Below, in pieces: positions 1 to 9,200 of a DNA stretch of 10,281 nt; positions within the stretch are counted from its first letter, which is position 1; each line of letters opens with the position of its first letter. The stretch is taken from assembly GCA_050699055.1 (NCBI GenBank), contig JBOHCT010000160.1, positions 1-10,281 on the forward strand. Direction: 5' to 3'. The DNA comes from JBOHCT01 sp050699055. Its GTDB lineage: Bacteria; Actinomycetota; Actinomycetes; Streptosporangiales; JBOHCT01. The notes below the pieces were generated by a model. It did not search any database. It had not been told where the DNA came from and worked only from the letters and a program-made list of their open reading frames with translations. Both the position numbers and the translations under genes were made by a program.

Positions 1-154
1 ACACCACAACCAGCATGCAGTCATTATCTCAAACCGAGAGTGGGAAACGGTAACCGACACGCACCGAAAAGCCCTACATCACAAGGGAAAACACCTCAAC
101 ACACGAGCCGTATGTCAGGACACCTGGTCCCACGATCGGAACCGCGGAAAGCCT

Positions 155-2719
155 TCATTCATTGGCGCTGCCGGAGCTGTGCGCGGGGAGCGGCGGGCAG
201 ACGCCGTCGGTGGCGAGTGCGGCGGCGCGGCGCTCGTCGGGGACCTGGCTGTAGGTGGTGGTGCGTTGGCGTGCCGGGCGTCCGGCGCCGGCGGCGATCG
301 CCTCCAGCTGGGGGATGGTGTGCCGCGAGCCGTGCTGGGAGCCGGCCATCCGGCTGATGGTCTCTTCCATCAGGGTGCCGCCGAGGTCGTTGACGCCGCC
401 TTGGAGCACCTGGCGGCAGCCGTCGTCGCCGAGCTTCACCCACGAGCACTGAATGTTCGGGATCTCGCCGTGCAGCAGCAGCCGGGCGAGGGCGTGCACG
501 GCACGGTTCTCCCGCATCGTGGGACCGGGGCGGGCGAGCCCAGCGAGGTAGATGGGAGCGCCCTGGTGCACGAACGGCAGCAGCACGAACTCCGTGAACC
601 CGCCGGTGTCGGCCTGGATGCGGCGGATCAGCCGGATGTGGGCGACCCAGTGGGCCGGGGTGTCCACATGACCGTACATCATCGTCGCGGTGGTGGGGAT
701 GCCGAGCCGGTGCGCGGTGCTGATGACCTCGACCCAGGCGTCGGTGGGCAGCTTGCCTTTGGTCAGCACCCACCGCACGTCGTCGTCGAGGATCTCCGCC
801 GCGGTTCCCGGCAGCGAGTCGACGCCCGCCCGGCGGGCCGCGGTCAGCCAGTCGCGGATCGACAGACCCGTGCGCGCGGTGCCGTTGACCACCTCCATCG
901 GGGAGAACGCGTGCACGTGCATGCCGGGGCAGCGACGCTTGACCTCGGCGGCGAGGTCGAAGTAGGCGGTGCCCGGCAGGCCGGGGTGGATGCCGCCCTG
1001 CATGCACACCTCGGTGGCACCCACTGCCCACGCCTGCGCCGCCCGCTCGCCGACCTGATCCAGGGACAGGGTGTAGGCGTCGGCGTCGCTGCGACGCTGC
1101 GCGAACGCGCAGAAGCGGCAGCCGGTGTAGCAGACGTTGGTGAAGTTGATGTTCCGGGTGACCACGTAGGTGACGTCGTCGCCGACCGCGTCGCGGCGCA
1201 GGTCGTCGGCCAGCCCCGCCAGCGCCTCCAGCTCCGGCCCGTCGGCGTGCAGCAGCGCGAGGGCCTCGTCGTCGCTGACCCCGGCCGGGTCGTCGGCCGC
1301 GTGCCGCAGCGCGGCCGACACCTCGGTGTCGAAGCGCACCGGTGCCCGCCGACCAAGCCGCGTACGCAGCTCCTCCCAGTCACCGTAGACAGAGTCGAAG
1401 TCCGCCCGCCGATCAGAGGTGCGGCCCGCCGTGTCGATGGTCGCGTGCAGATCCGTTCGCCCACCCGCCTGCCAGCCGCCGTCCGGCTCCTGCCACGGCA
1501 GACCGCGTGGCCTGCGGCCCTCCACGGCCAGACCACGATCGTCGGCCAGCGCCGCCACGTGGGGACGGACCCGCGGGTCCAGCCACGGCTCCCCCGCCCG
1601 CACGTACCTCGGATAGACGGCTAGCCGCTCGCGGAGGGTGAAGCCAGCCTCAGCCGTACGGTCCGCCAGCTCGTCGATCCGCGGCCACGCCCGCTCCGGG
1701 TTGACGTGGTCGGGAGTGAGCGGCGACACCCCACCCCAGTCGTCTATACCCGCCCGCAGCAGCAACGCGTACTGCTCGGCGACCAGATTGGGCGGGGCCT
1801 GCAGTCGCATCTGTGGGCCCAGCACCAGACGGGCGACCGCCACCGTCGCCGCCAGGTCCGCCAGCTCGGCGTCCGGCACACTCCGCATCGCGGTGTCCGG
1901 CTTAGCGCGGAAGTTCTGCACGATCACTTCCTGCACACCGCCATACGCCCTCGCCACGCCGCGGATCGCGAACAGCGACTCGACCCGCTCGGCGAGCGTC
2001 TCCCCGATGCCGATCAGGACGCCGGTGGTGAACGGCACATTCGAGCGCCCGGCGTCCTCCAACACCCGCAGCCGCACCCCCGGGTCCTTGTCCGGGCTGC
2101 CGTAATGACAGCCTCCCGGCTCGGTGAACAACCGCCGCGCGGTCGTCTCCAGCATCATCCCCATCGACGGGGCCACCGGCTTCAACAGCTGAAGATCCCG
2201 CCACGCAAGCACACCCGGATTCAGATGCGGGAGAAGTCCCGTCTCCTCCAACACCCGCACGGCCATCGCCCGCACATACGACAACGTGTCGGCGTAGCCG
2301 TGCCCCTCCAGCCACTCGCCCGCCTGATGCCACCGATCCTCCGGACGGTCGCCGAGGGTGAACAGCGCCTCCTTGCACCCCAACCCGGCGCCCCGGCGGG
2401 CGATGTCCACCACCTCGTCCGGAGACACATACGGCGCGTCGACCTTGGCCGGCGCCTTCGCGAAGGTGCAGTAGCCGCACCGGTCACGACACAGGCGCGT
2501 CAGCGGGATGAACACCTTCCGCGAATACGTCACCACACCCGGCCGGCCCGCAGCGTCCAGCCCCGCATCCCGCACCCGCGACGCGCTCGCCAGCAAATCA
2601 TCCAGCCGCCCGCCCCGGGCATACAGCAACACCGTCGCCTCCGCGGCGTCCAGGGTCTTGCCGTCCCGCGCCCGCGCCAACGCGCGGCGCAACGCCGACT
2701 CGCTCGGCACATCACTCAT
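155..2719 (-). CDS. fbiC: FbiC: fused CofG-CofH 7,8-didemethyl-8-hydroxy-5-deazariboflavin (FO) synthase
   Basis: This cytosolic enzyme makes FO, the deazaflavin chromophore of coenzyme F420, from L-tyrosine and 5-amino-6-ribitylaminouracil using two radical-SAM active sites. With the ATG at 2719 it is 854 residues, close to the roughly 856 of mycobacterial FbiC. The N-terminal CofG half carries the Cx3Cx2C cluster motif CRDRCGYC (Cys77, Cys81, Cys84). The C-terminal CofH half carries CYTGCRFC (Cys530, Cys534, Cys537). Both clusters are intact, and I see no frameshift. I chose ATG 2719 because a purine-rich GAGGCGAGGGAG lies just upstream. The open frame runs back to a TTG at 2770, but that would add 17 residues unlike the family and has no good ribosome site. 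The gene follows the Fgd1-like gene after 58 bases with no visible terminator, so co-transcription is plausible, though an own promoter cannot be excluded. The identification is secure from family knowledge. Confidence 0.97.
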   Translation of the reverse strand: MSDVPSESALRRALARARDGKTLDAAEATVLLYARGGRLDDLLASASRVRDAGLDAAGRPGVVTYSRKVFIPLTRLCRDRCGYCTFAKAPAKVDAPYVSPDEVVDIARRGAGLGCKEALFTLGDRPEDRWHQAGEWLEGHGYADTLSYVRAMAVRVLEETGLLPHLNPGVLAWRDLQLLKPVAPSMGMMLETTARRLFTEPGGCHYGSPDKDPGVRLRVLEDAGRSNVPFTTGVLIGIGETLAERVESLFAIRGVARAYGGVQEVIVQNFRAKPDTAMRSVPDAELADLAATVAVARLVLGPQMRLQAPPNLVAEQYALLLRAGIDDWGGVSPLTPDHVNPERAWPRIDELADRTAEAGFTLRERLAVYPRYVRAGEPWLDPRVRPHVAALADDRGLAVEGRRPRGLPWQEPDGGWQAGGRTDLHATIDTAGRTSDRRADFDSVYGDWEELRTRLGRRAPVRFDTEVSAALRHAADDPAGVSDDEALALLHADGPELEALAGLADDLRRDAVGDDVTYVVTRNINFTNVCYTGCRFCAFAQRRSDADAYTLSLDQVGERAAQAWAVGATEVCMQGGIHPGLPGTAYFDLAAEVKRRCPGMHVHAFSPMEVVNGTARTGLSIRDWLTAARRAGVDSLPGTAAEILDDDVRWVLTKGKLPTDAWVEVISTAHRLGIPTTATMMYGHVDTPAHWVAHIRLIRRIQADTGGFTEFVLLPFVHQGAPIYLAGLARPGPTMRENRAVHALARLLLHGEIPNIQCSWVKLGDDGCRQVLQGGVNDLGGTLMEETISRMAGSQHGSRHTIPQLEAIAAGAGRPARQRTTTYSQVPDERRAAALATDGVCPPLPAHSSGSANE

Positions 2720-2777
2720 CGCGATCCACTCCCTCGCCTCTCCGCACGAATCGAGGTGTGCCCCTCCCAACGGGTCC

Positions 2778-3761
2778 TCACCCGAGCGCCCTCAGCCGGG
2801 GGAGCACCTCCTCACCGACCAGCCGAATGGTCGCCATGGGGTCGGTACTCGCGACCTGAATGGAGACGTAGTCGGCCACCACGTCCTGCACCAGCGGCCG
2901 GTAAAGATCGACAAGATCCTGCGGGGAGGTAGCCAGCGCGTACTTGCCCAGAATCTCCTCCCGGTCCATCGCGTCCGCCCGCTGCCGGAGCACCATCGGG
3001 TCGGTGGCCTCCAGCCGCCCCGGCGCGCGGAGCCCACGCATCGACGACAGAGCCGTCCAGGCGGCGTCGCGGTCCTCGGCGAGCACCGTCCACCGGGTCG
3101 CGACCACCGGCGCCGCCGTCACTCCGCGTTCGTCAAGGGCGGCACGAAACGGCTCCATCACCCTCTGAGAGGTCTCCGACGGGTCCTTGACGCTGGTGAT
3201 CAGCCCGTCGGCGTGCGTGCCTGCGAAGCCCGCGGACTTGGGGCCGCCGGCGGCCATCAACATCGGGACCCGCCCGGCCGGAGGGCTGTAGAGCCGGGCG
3301 GTGGCGGTGGTGTAGTACTCGCCCGCGAAGTCGAGCTTCTCCCCCGCCAGCAGGCGGCGAATGATCTCCAAAGCCTCCCGCATCCGTGCCATCCGCTCCT
3401 TGTAACCGGGGAACTCCCACCCCAGCGGTGTCTCGTTGATGGCCTCACCGCTTCCCATACCCAAGAGGAAACGGCCGCCGGACAGCCGGTCCACCGTCGC
3501 CGCGGCCTGCGCCACCATCGCCGGGTGGTAGTGAAACAGCGGGCAGGTCACGGACGTCCCCAGCTGAACCCGCTCAGTACGCGCCGCGACCGTCCCCAGC
3601 CAGCTCCACACGAACCCCGACGCCGACGTGTCATCGACCCACGGATGGAAGTGGTCCGACCCGAGCACCACATCGAACCCCGCCCGCTCGGCCGCCACGG
3701 CCTGCTCGACGAGCTCCTCCGGCTGGTACGACTCATGGCTACCCAACCAAGCAAACCTCAT
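2778..3761 (-). CDS. Fgd1-like LLM class F420-dependent oxidoreductase
   Basis: The protein has 327 residues and is a single TIM-barrel LLM domain closely resembling F420-dependent glucose-6-phosphate dehydrogenase (Fgd1, 336 residues). Residues aligned by eye to the Fgd1 catalytic set are present: His37 and Trp41 in SDHFHPW (Fgd1 His40, Trp44) and Glu106 in GSGEAINE (Glu109). Thr189 and Lys192 in ITSVKD match the Thr195/Lys198 phosphate-site pair. The region of Fgd1 Lys259 and Arg283 aligns poorly, and the Arg283 position appears to be Tyr. F420 use is therefore well supported, but glucose 6-phosphate as substrate is not, and it may act on another alcohol or hydroxy compound. I chose ATG 3761 because AAGGAGG (3773-3779) lies upstream and overlaps the stop of the preceding gene. 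A GTG at 3782 would add seven residues and overlap that stop by four bases. The neighbouring fbiC supports an F420 role. Confidence 0.9.
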   Translation of the reverse strand: MRFAWLGSHESYQPEELVEQAVAAERAGFDVVLGSDHFHPWVDDTSASGFVWSWLGTVAARTERVQLGTSVTCPLFHYHPAMVAQAAATVDRLSGGRFLLGMGSGEAINETPLGWEFPGYKERMARMREALEIIRRLLAGEKLDFAGEYYTTATARLYSPPAGRVPMLMAAGGPKSAGFAGTHADGLITSVKDPSETSQRVMEPFRAALDERGVTAAPVVATRWTVLAEDRDAAWTALSSMRGLRAPGRLEATDPMVLRQRADAMDREEILGKYALATSPQDLVDLYRPLVQDVVADYVSIQVASTDPMATIRLVGEEVLPRLRALG

Positions 3762-3772
3762 GACCGCGAACC

Positions 3773-3779
3773 CCTCCTT
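3773..3779 (-). promoter_or_regulatory. Ribosome binding site of the Fgd1-like gene
   Basis: AAGGAGG on the minus strand shares its first base with the TGA stop of the DUF2848 gene and lies 9-11 bases before ATG 3761, depending on register. It favours ATG 3761 over the overlapping GTG at 3782 and suggests translational coupling. Confidence 0.75.
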
Positions 3780-4468
3780 CACTCGTCCATGACGGGAAGC
3801 ACCTCTACGCGGTACGCACAGCGCAGCGCGCGCTTCAGAACAGAGTCGACGAGCTCGACCCGAAAAGCGTCGTCGACGAGCTCGACCCGAAAAGCATCAC
3901 CGAAGCGGAACTCACCGCCGATGATGGGCAGCGTTCCCGACCACACGACGTCGCCGTCCTTCAGGCCGACCCTGCTCTCGATCTCGCCGAGAATCGCCCT
4001 GGGGGTCATCATCGACACGACCGCGCCATCCTGGTACGGAGTCTGTATCGCGCCGTCGAGGACGGTCGACCGCAGCGCCAGCTCGTCCCAGTGGCCGACA
4101 ATCTCGTCGAGGAGCCACACCTGGCCACTCATGGGCTTGTCGACGCACTGCTTCGACTTGACGACCGAGTGCTCCTCGAGCTCACGGTCCGTGTGGTCAG
4201 AACCCACGCCAGCGAGGACGCGGCCCTCATGGAGGAAGAGCACGAACTCGGCCTCCCCGGCGGACCTGGCGCCGTAGACGTCGATCCGTGAGCGAGTGGT
4301 GACGCGCGAGGGGACCCGCGAAGGTGCCGGAATGCCGTGGCGGGCGAGCTCCGCCACATGGGCCTCAGCCGCGGCCCTGTCCCGGCCGGTATAGCCGGCG
4401 AGGAACACCCGGCGTGGGTCGAACTCGAGTGGCTCGCTGCCGGCCAAGGTCGTCAGTTCGAGGGGCAT
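3779..4468 (-). CDS. DUF2848 family protein with internal 9-residue duplication
   Basis: This 229-residue soluble protein matches what I know of DUF2848, a family of about 220-230 residues with no established reaction and sometimes compared to fumarylacetoacetate hydrolase folds. Recognisable blocks are LAGYTGRD (23-30), GVGSDHTDRELEEHSVVKSKQ (starting at 87), KPMSGQVWLLDEIVGHWD (111-128), SGTLPIIGG (177-185) and a C-terminal AYRVEVLPV. Asp/His/Glu residues in the second block could bind metal, but that is inference. Residues 191-199 and 200-208 are both DAFRVELVD; the family normally has a single such strand before the DPVL-like segment. The ATG at 4468 is two bases past the amidohydrolase stop and has GAGG five bases upstream. 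The frame is open back to 4735, but that part is Arg/Pro-rich shadow of the upstream gene. The context suggests a hydrolytic or isomerising step in the shared pathway. Confidence 0.88.
   Translation of the reverse strand: MPLELTTLAGSEPLEFDPRRVFLAGYTGRDRAAAEAHVAELARHGIPAPSRVPSRVTTRSRIDVYGARSAGEAEFVLFLHEGRVLAGVGSDHTDRELEEHSVVKSKQCVDKPMSGQVWLLDEIVGHWDELALRSTVLDGAIQTPYQDGAVVSMMTPRAILGEIESRVGLKDGDVVWSGTLPIIGGEFRFGDAFRVELVDDAFRVELVDSVLKRALRCAYRVEVLPVMDE
3845..3898 (-). repeat. 27-bp tandem direct duplication inside the DUF2848 gene
   Basis: Two adjacent 27-base units, 3845-3871 and 3872-3898, differ at only one base (g at 3869, a at 3896). Each encodes DAFRVELVD in the DUF2848 frame, so the reading frame is kept. 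The near identity, with the one change synonymous, suggests a recent duplication by slippage or unequal exchange. It could alternatively be an assembly artefact, but the single difference argues against a simple copy error. Confidence 0.95.
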
Positions 4469-4470
4469 GC

Positions 4471-5250
4471 TCACCTCAACACCCGGTCGGTCAAAGCGGG
4501 ATAGTCGGCGCGGGCGGCGCGCACGGCCCCGACGTCGATCTCGCGGCGCAATACTCCCGGGCGGTCGTCGAGCTCCCCCAGGCAGGTGCCCCACGCGTCG
4601 TACACCCCGGAAGAGCCGAGATAGGCGCCGCCGGACTGGTGGCCGGCCGCGTTGCAGGCAACGAGCGCGGCCTGGTTTTCGATCGCGCGAGCCCTGGTGA
4701 GGCAGCGCCACGCGGCGACGCGGGGAAACGGCCACGCGGCGACGACGAGGAAGACCTCGGCGCCCCGCTCGACCATCCCCCGGTACAGTTCGGGGAAGCG
4801 AAGGTCGTAGCAGGTGGACAGGCCGAGGCGGACGCCGCTGTGATCCGCCGTCACGATCTTCTCCCCGCGGGTAAGGAGCCGCTGCTCGCGCGACCCGTAC
4901 CCGTACAGGTGGATCTTGCGGTACGTGGCGGCCATTTCGCCGGAGCCGTCGATGAGCACTATGGTGTTGTACAGGCGGTCGCCGTCACGCTCGACGATGC
5001 TCCCCGCGCACAGCGTGACCCGACACTCCCGTGCGAGGTCGGACAGCGCGGTGACCGTCTCCCCGTCCAGGTGCTCGGCGGATCCCGCGTAGTCGTCGAA
5101 GGCGAAGTAGCCGGGAAGCCACATCTCGGGTAGCAGCACGACTTCCGCCCCTGCCTCCGCCTCCGCGCGGACGGCCGCCGTCGCCGCGGCCATCCGGTCG
5201 GCCGGGGACTCGCCGTCGGCGACACGCAGCTGGATCGCGGCGACCCTCAC
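4471..5250 (-). CDS. Nitrilase-superfamily carbon-nitrogen hydrolase
   Basis: This 259-residue protein is a full-length single-domain member of the carbon-nitrogen hydrolase family, which cleaves nitriles, amides or N-carbamoyl groups through a Glu-Lys-Cys triad. The triad is intact: Glu42 in LLPEMWLPGY, Lys112 in TYRKIHLYG, and the nucleophile Cys147 in STCYDLRFPELYR. The RFPELYR segment and size resemble the Nit/omega-amidase-like branch rather than true nitrilases, so an amide or N-carbamoyl substrate is likelier than a nitrile. This is inference. No signal peptide is seen. The GTG start at 5250 was chosen because the protein then begins directly with the family's first strand (VRVAAIQL), two bases after the stop of the LLM gene. 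GGAAGG in that gene's last codons serves as ribosome site. Its place next to an oxoprolinase-type ring opener suggests it releases ammonia from the opened product. Confidence 0.95.
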   Translation of the reverse strand: MRVAAIQLRVADGESPADRMAAATAAVRAEAEAGAEVVLLPEMWLPGYFAFDDYAGSAEHLDGETVTALSDLARECRVTLCAGSIVERDGDRLYNTIVLIDGSGEMAATYRKIHLYGYGSREQRLLTRGEKIVTADHSGVRLGLSTCYDLRFPELYRGMVERGAEVFLVVAAWPFPRVAAWRCLTRARAIENQAALVACNAAGHQSGGAYLGSSGVYDAWGTCLGELDDRPGVLRREIDVGAVRAARADYPALTDRVLR

Positions 5251-5252
5251 CG

Positions 5253-6254
5253 CTAGCCTTCCAGCTCTGGGGCGATGTACTCCTTGATGTGGTCGAGCTG
5301 CTCGAGGTCGTCGGTCAGCGGCCCGAGCACCGCGTAGTCCATGCCATGCCCGGCGAGCTCCTTCAACCGGCCGAGCTGGTGATCGGTCTCCCCGAGCAGG
5401 TAGCACTCCTGGAGATGCTCGTACGAGCGGTGGGTGCCGAACGCTCGTACCGCCGGCTCGTGCTGCTCGGCGAGGGCCCGCTCGCGTGTCTTGCCGGGGC
5501 TCACGTGGATGAAGTTGCAGTGCGCGAATCGCAGCGAGCTGACCGAGCGGTTGATCTCCCCTAGATACGCCCGGATCTTCTCCCAGTCGTGCAGGATCAG
5601 CTCCTGCGTCCCCGAGCACCGGGAGAGCCACGCATCCGCCCGGCCGATGCGCCGCATGACGCTCGGCGGCACGTCGGCGACGTCGTGGTACTCCGGGTCC
5701 GGCACCCGACTGCCGCCAGAGACCCAGATCTCCGGCAGCTTCAATGGGCGTGGCTCGATCGTGACGTCGTCGAAGCTGTAGTACCTGCCGTGGAAGGTGG
5801 CGTTCTCCTTGGAGAGGAGGAGCTTGACGGCATCGATGATCTCGTCGGTGCGCCGGCCGCGCTCGGAGATGTGCGTCCCTGTGGCGGTGAACTCCTGCGG
5901 ATACCACCCCGGCCCCACGCCGAAGATGTAGCGCTCGTTCGACAGCCGCATCAGGGTGGCGATCTCCTTCGCCAACAGCACCGGGTTGCGCAGCGGGAGC
6001 ACGAGGATGCCGGTACCGAGCTTGGCCTTGTCGGTCAGGCCGGCGGCGTAGGTGAGCACCGACAGCGGCTCGAGCCACGAGTCGCCGTACAGCCCGGGGG
6101 CGGTCAGCAGATGATCGATGTCCCAGATGTCGAAGTCGAGTTCGTCGCAGTGCCGGATGTAGTCCCGCAGACGCTGAACGCGCCGCCGCTGCCCGTCCGC
6201 GTCCACGCTCTCGCCGGAGTAGGACGGTAGCCAGATGCCGATCCGCACGGTCAC
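5253..6254 (-). CDS. LLM class flavin/F420-dependent oxidoreductase
   Basis: This is a TIM-barrel luciferase-like protein of 333 residues. Visible family features are the N-terminal strand RIGIWLPSY, the early DIDHLL segment, LGTGILVLPLRNPVLLAKEIATL, the GVGPGWYPQEF glycine-rich loop, and the helix with RGRRTDEIIDAVKLL. Members are either F420-dependent reductases/dehydrogenases or FMN-dependent monooxygenases; the sequence alone does not settle which. The nearby fbiC and the GVGPGW form favour F420. Several starts are possible. ATG 6275 overlaps the upstream stop as ATGA, ATG 6266 has no clear ribosome site, GTG 6254 has GGAGG (6260-6264) five bases upstream, and GTG 6248 has the same site at eleven. 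I chose GTG 6254 because the protein then starts where the family does. It lies between the ring-opening enzyme and the amidase, which suggests a redox step on the same substrate. Confidence 0.93.
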   Translation of the reverse strand: MTVRIGIWLPSYSGESVDADGQRRRVQRLRDYIRHCDELDFDIWDIDHLLTAPGLYGDSWLEPLSVLTYAAGLTDKAKLGTGILVLPLRNPVLLAKEIATLMRLSNERYIFGVGPGWYPQEFTATGTHISERGRRTDEIIDAVKLLLSKENATFHGRYYSFDDVTIEPRPLKLPEIWVSGGSRVPDPEYHDVADVPPSVMRRIGRADAWLSRCSGTQELILHDWEKIRAYLGEINRSVSSLRFAHCNFIHVSPGKTRERALAEQHEPAVRAFGTHRSYEHLQECYLLGETDHQLGRLKELAGHGMDYAVLGPLTDDLEQLDHIKEYIAPELEG

Positions 6255-6259
6255 GGGTG

Positions 6260-6264
6260 CCTCC
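6260..6264 (-). promoter_or_regulatory. Ribosome binding site of the LLM gene
   Basis: GGAGG on the minus strand lies five bases before GTG 6254 and eleven before GTG 6248, just past the oxoprolinase TGA at 6272-6274. It is the strongest reason to prefer a GTG start over the two upstream ATG codons. Confidence 0.55.
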
Positions 6265-6271
6265 ATGATTC

Positions 6272-9200
6272 TCATGTGTGGTCCGGAAAGGCAGCAAGCT
6301 CTTTTTCTGGGCCACGGACGGAGATCTTGCCCTCGGCGTCCGGCGGTCGGGATCGCGGCGGGCCGTATCCGCCTCCGCCGGGTGTCTCGACCACGAGCAC
6401 GTCGCCGATACCCACATCCGCGGAGTCGCAGCCGGCCATCGGCGTGACCGAGCCGTCGGCGCGTTCGATGTAGTTGCGCCCGCACTCTCCTGCTTCCCCG
6501 CCGGCGATGCCGTACGGCGCGACCCCGCGGTGGGCGGACAGCGTGCTGGCCGCCATGGGCCGGAGGAAGCGGATGCGCCGGACCCCACCGTCGCCACCGT
6601 GCCAACGGCCGGCACCGCCGCTGCCGCGGCGCACCCGGAACCCTTCCACCAGCACCGGGTACCTCGACTCCAGCACCTCGGGGTCGGTCAGCCGCGAGTT
6701 CGTCATGTGCGTCTGCACGACGTCGACACCGTCGAAGCCGTCTCCGGCGCCCGAGCCGTTGCCGACGGTCTCGTAGTACTGCTGCCGTTCGTTGCCGAAC
6801 GTCACGTTGTTCATCGTGCCCGAGCCCTCCCCCTGGATCCCAAGTGCGGCGTACAGGGCGCCGGTGACCGCCTGCGAGGTCTCCACGTTCCCCGCGACGG
6901 TCGCCGCCGGGTAGGTGGGGGCGAGCATGCACCCGTCCGGGATGACGATCCGCAGCGGCTTCAGGCACCCGTCGTTCAAGGGAATGTCGCCGTCCACGAG
7001 GGTGCGGAACACGTACAGGACCGCCGCGCGGGCGACGGAGGACGGGGCGTTGAAGTTCCCGTCGCGCTGCGGCGAGGTGCCAGTGAAGTCGATGCGCGCG
7101 GAACGGGACGCTCGGTCGACCGAGACCGTCACGTCGATGACGAAACCCGTGTCGTGCTCGTACCGGTAGCTGCCGTCCCACAGCGCGCCGATCACCCGCC
7201 GCACGGCCTCCTCGGCGTTGTCCCGCACGTGCCCCATGTACGCCCGCACCACCTCGAGCCCGAAGTGGTCGACCAAGACCCGCAGCTCCTGAACACCTTT
7301 CTCGTTGGCCGCGACCTGAGCACGGAGGTCGGCGAGGTTCGCCGCAGGGTCGCGGGACGGGAAGTGGGCGCCGGTGAGCAGATCGCGGATCTCGTCCTCC
7401 AGGAAGGAGCCATTCTCCACCAGGAGACAATTATCGAACAGCACCCCCTCCTCATCGATCGTTCGGCTGAACGGCGGCATCGACCCGGGGGTCAAGCCAC
7501 CGATCTCGGCGTGGTGGCCGCGCGAGGCGACGTAGAAGAGCACGGTCCCGCCCGCGTCGTCGAACACCGGAGTCACGACGGTGATGTCTGGCAGGTGGGT
7601 GCCGCCGTGGTACGGGTCGTTCAGCGCGTACACGTCGCCGGGCCTCATCGTCCCCCGGCGCCGGGCGACGACCTGCTTGATCGAGTCCCCCATCGACCCC
7701 AGGTGGACCGGCATGTGCGGGGCGTTGGCGATCAGGTTGCCGTCCGCGTCGAACAGCGCGCAGGAGAAGTCCAGCCGCTCCTTGATGTTCACCGAGTGCG
7801 CGGTCGCCTCCAGCCGGGCGCCCATCTGTTCGGCGATCGCCATGAACAGGTTGTTGAAGATCTCCAGCATGATCGGGTCGACCGCGGTCCCGACGTCACG
7901 ACGCGTCGGCCGGGCCACGACTCTCTCCAGGTGCAGGTGGTCCTGGTCGGTGACGGCCGCCCGCCATCCCGGCTCGACCACGGTCGTGGCGTTCGCCTCC
8001 ACCAGCAACGCCGGCCCCTCGACGACGTCGCCCTCGCGGGCGTCCTCGCGGCGGTACAGCGGCGCGTCGACCCACCCTCCGGCGCAGTACATCTGGACCG
8101 CCGCGGATGGGGTGAGGATTCCCGAGCGCGGACACCACGCGATCCTGGCGTCCACCGGCTCGGCCTCTCCCACGGCCTCCACCGACACCGCCTCGGCGAC
8201 GATCGGCTTGCCCGGCATGAGGAAGGAGAACTGCCGTCGGTACGCGTCCTCGAACCGGCCGACCAGCTCCGACAGCGATCCGCGCTCCACCATGAGGACG
8301 GTGTCGGTGCCCTGGTAACGCAGGTGCGCCCGGTGCGTCACCCGGATCCGATCCTCGGCCACCCCCTGATCGGCGAGCTCCCCGCGGGCGTCGTCCTCGA
8401 GCCGTTTCGTCAGCTGATCGAGAGACGCAAGGGCCCCGTCGTCGAGCGGCATGTCCAGCGCGTGCTCCCGCATCGCGGTGGTGTCCGCCAGCCCCAGCCC
8501 ATAGGCGGACAGCACGCCGGCGAGCGGCGGGACGAGCACGTGGGATACCCCCAAGGCATCCGCGACCGCGCACGCGTGCTGCCCGCCGGCGCCGCCGAAG
8601 GTTGTCAGGGCGTACTCCGTCACGTCCCGCCCGCGCTGCACGGAGATCCGCTTGATCGCGTTCGCCATGTTCGCGACCGCGATGTGCAGGAACCCCTCCG
8701 CCGCCCCCTCCGGCGTGGTCTCATCGCCGGTCGCGCGGGAGACCTCCCCGGCCAGCCGAGCGAACCGCTCCCGTACCGTCGCGGCGTCGAGCGGCTGGTC
8801 CCCCGCGGGCCCGAACACGCGGGGGAAGTAGTCGGGCTGGATCCGGCCGAGCGCGAGGTTCGCGTCGGTGACGGTGAGCGGCCCGCCCCGCCGGTAGCAC
8901 GTGGGCCCGGGGTCCGCGCCGGCCGAGTCAGGGCCCACGCGCAGCCGCGAGCCGTCGAAGTGCAGCACCGACCCGCCGCCCGCCGCCACCGTGTGGATCG
9001 CGAGCATCGGCGCCCGCAGCCGCGCGCCCCCGATCTCGGTCTGCGTGACCCGCTCCAGCTCGCCCGCGTAGTGCGAGACGTCCGTCGAAGTGCCGCCCAT
9101 GTCGAAGCCGATGACCTTGTCGAAGCCGGCCATCTCGGAGGTGCGGGCCATGCCGACGATCCCGCCGGCCGGGCCGGACAGGATCGAGTCCTTGCCGTAG

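Noticed and set aside
23..28. GATAAT on the minus strand as a possible -10 box for a gene beyond the left edge
   Set aside because: The hexamer is good, but I find no convincing -35 at 16-18 bases and no gene start in the window, so it may be chance in a locally AT-richer stretch.
118..130. Short inverted repeat GGAC/GTCC downstream of fbiC as a terminator
   Set aside because: The stem is only four base pairs and no T-run follows on the minus strand.
40..357. Plus-strand open frame of 105 codons at the left edge
   Set aside because: Most of it is antisense to the end of fbiC and is Arg-rich with no recognisable motif or good ribosome site.
4469..4735. N-terminal extension of the DUF2848 protein by 89 residues
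   Set aside because: It is an Arg/Pro-rich out-of-frame reading of the amidohydrolase gene. The ATG at 4468 has its own ribosome site and matches the family length.
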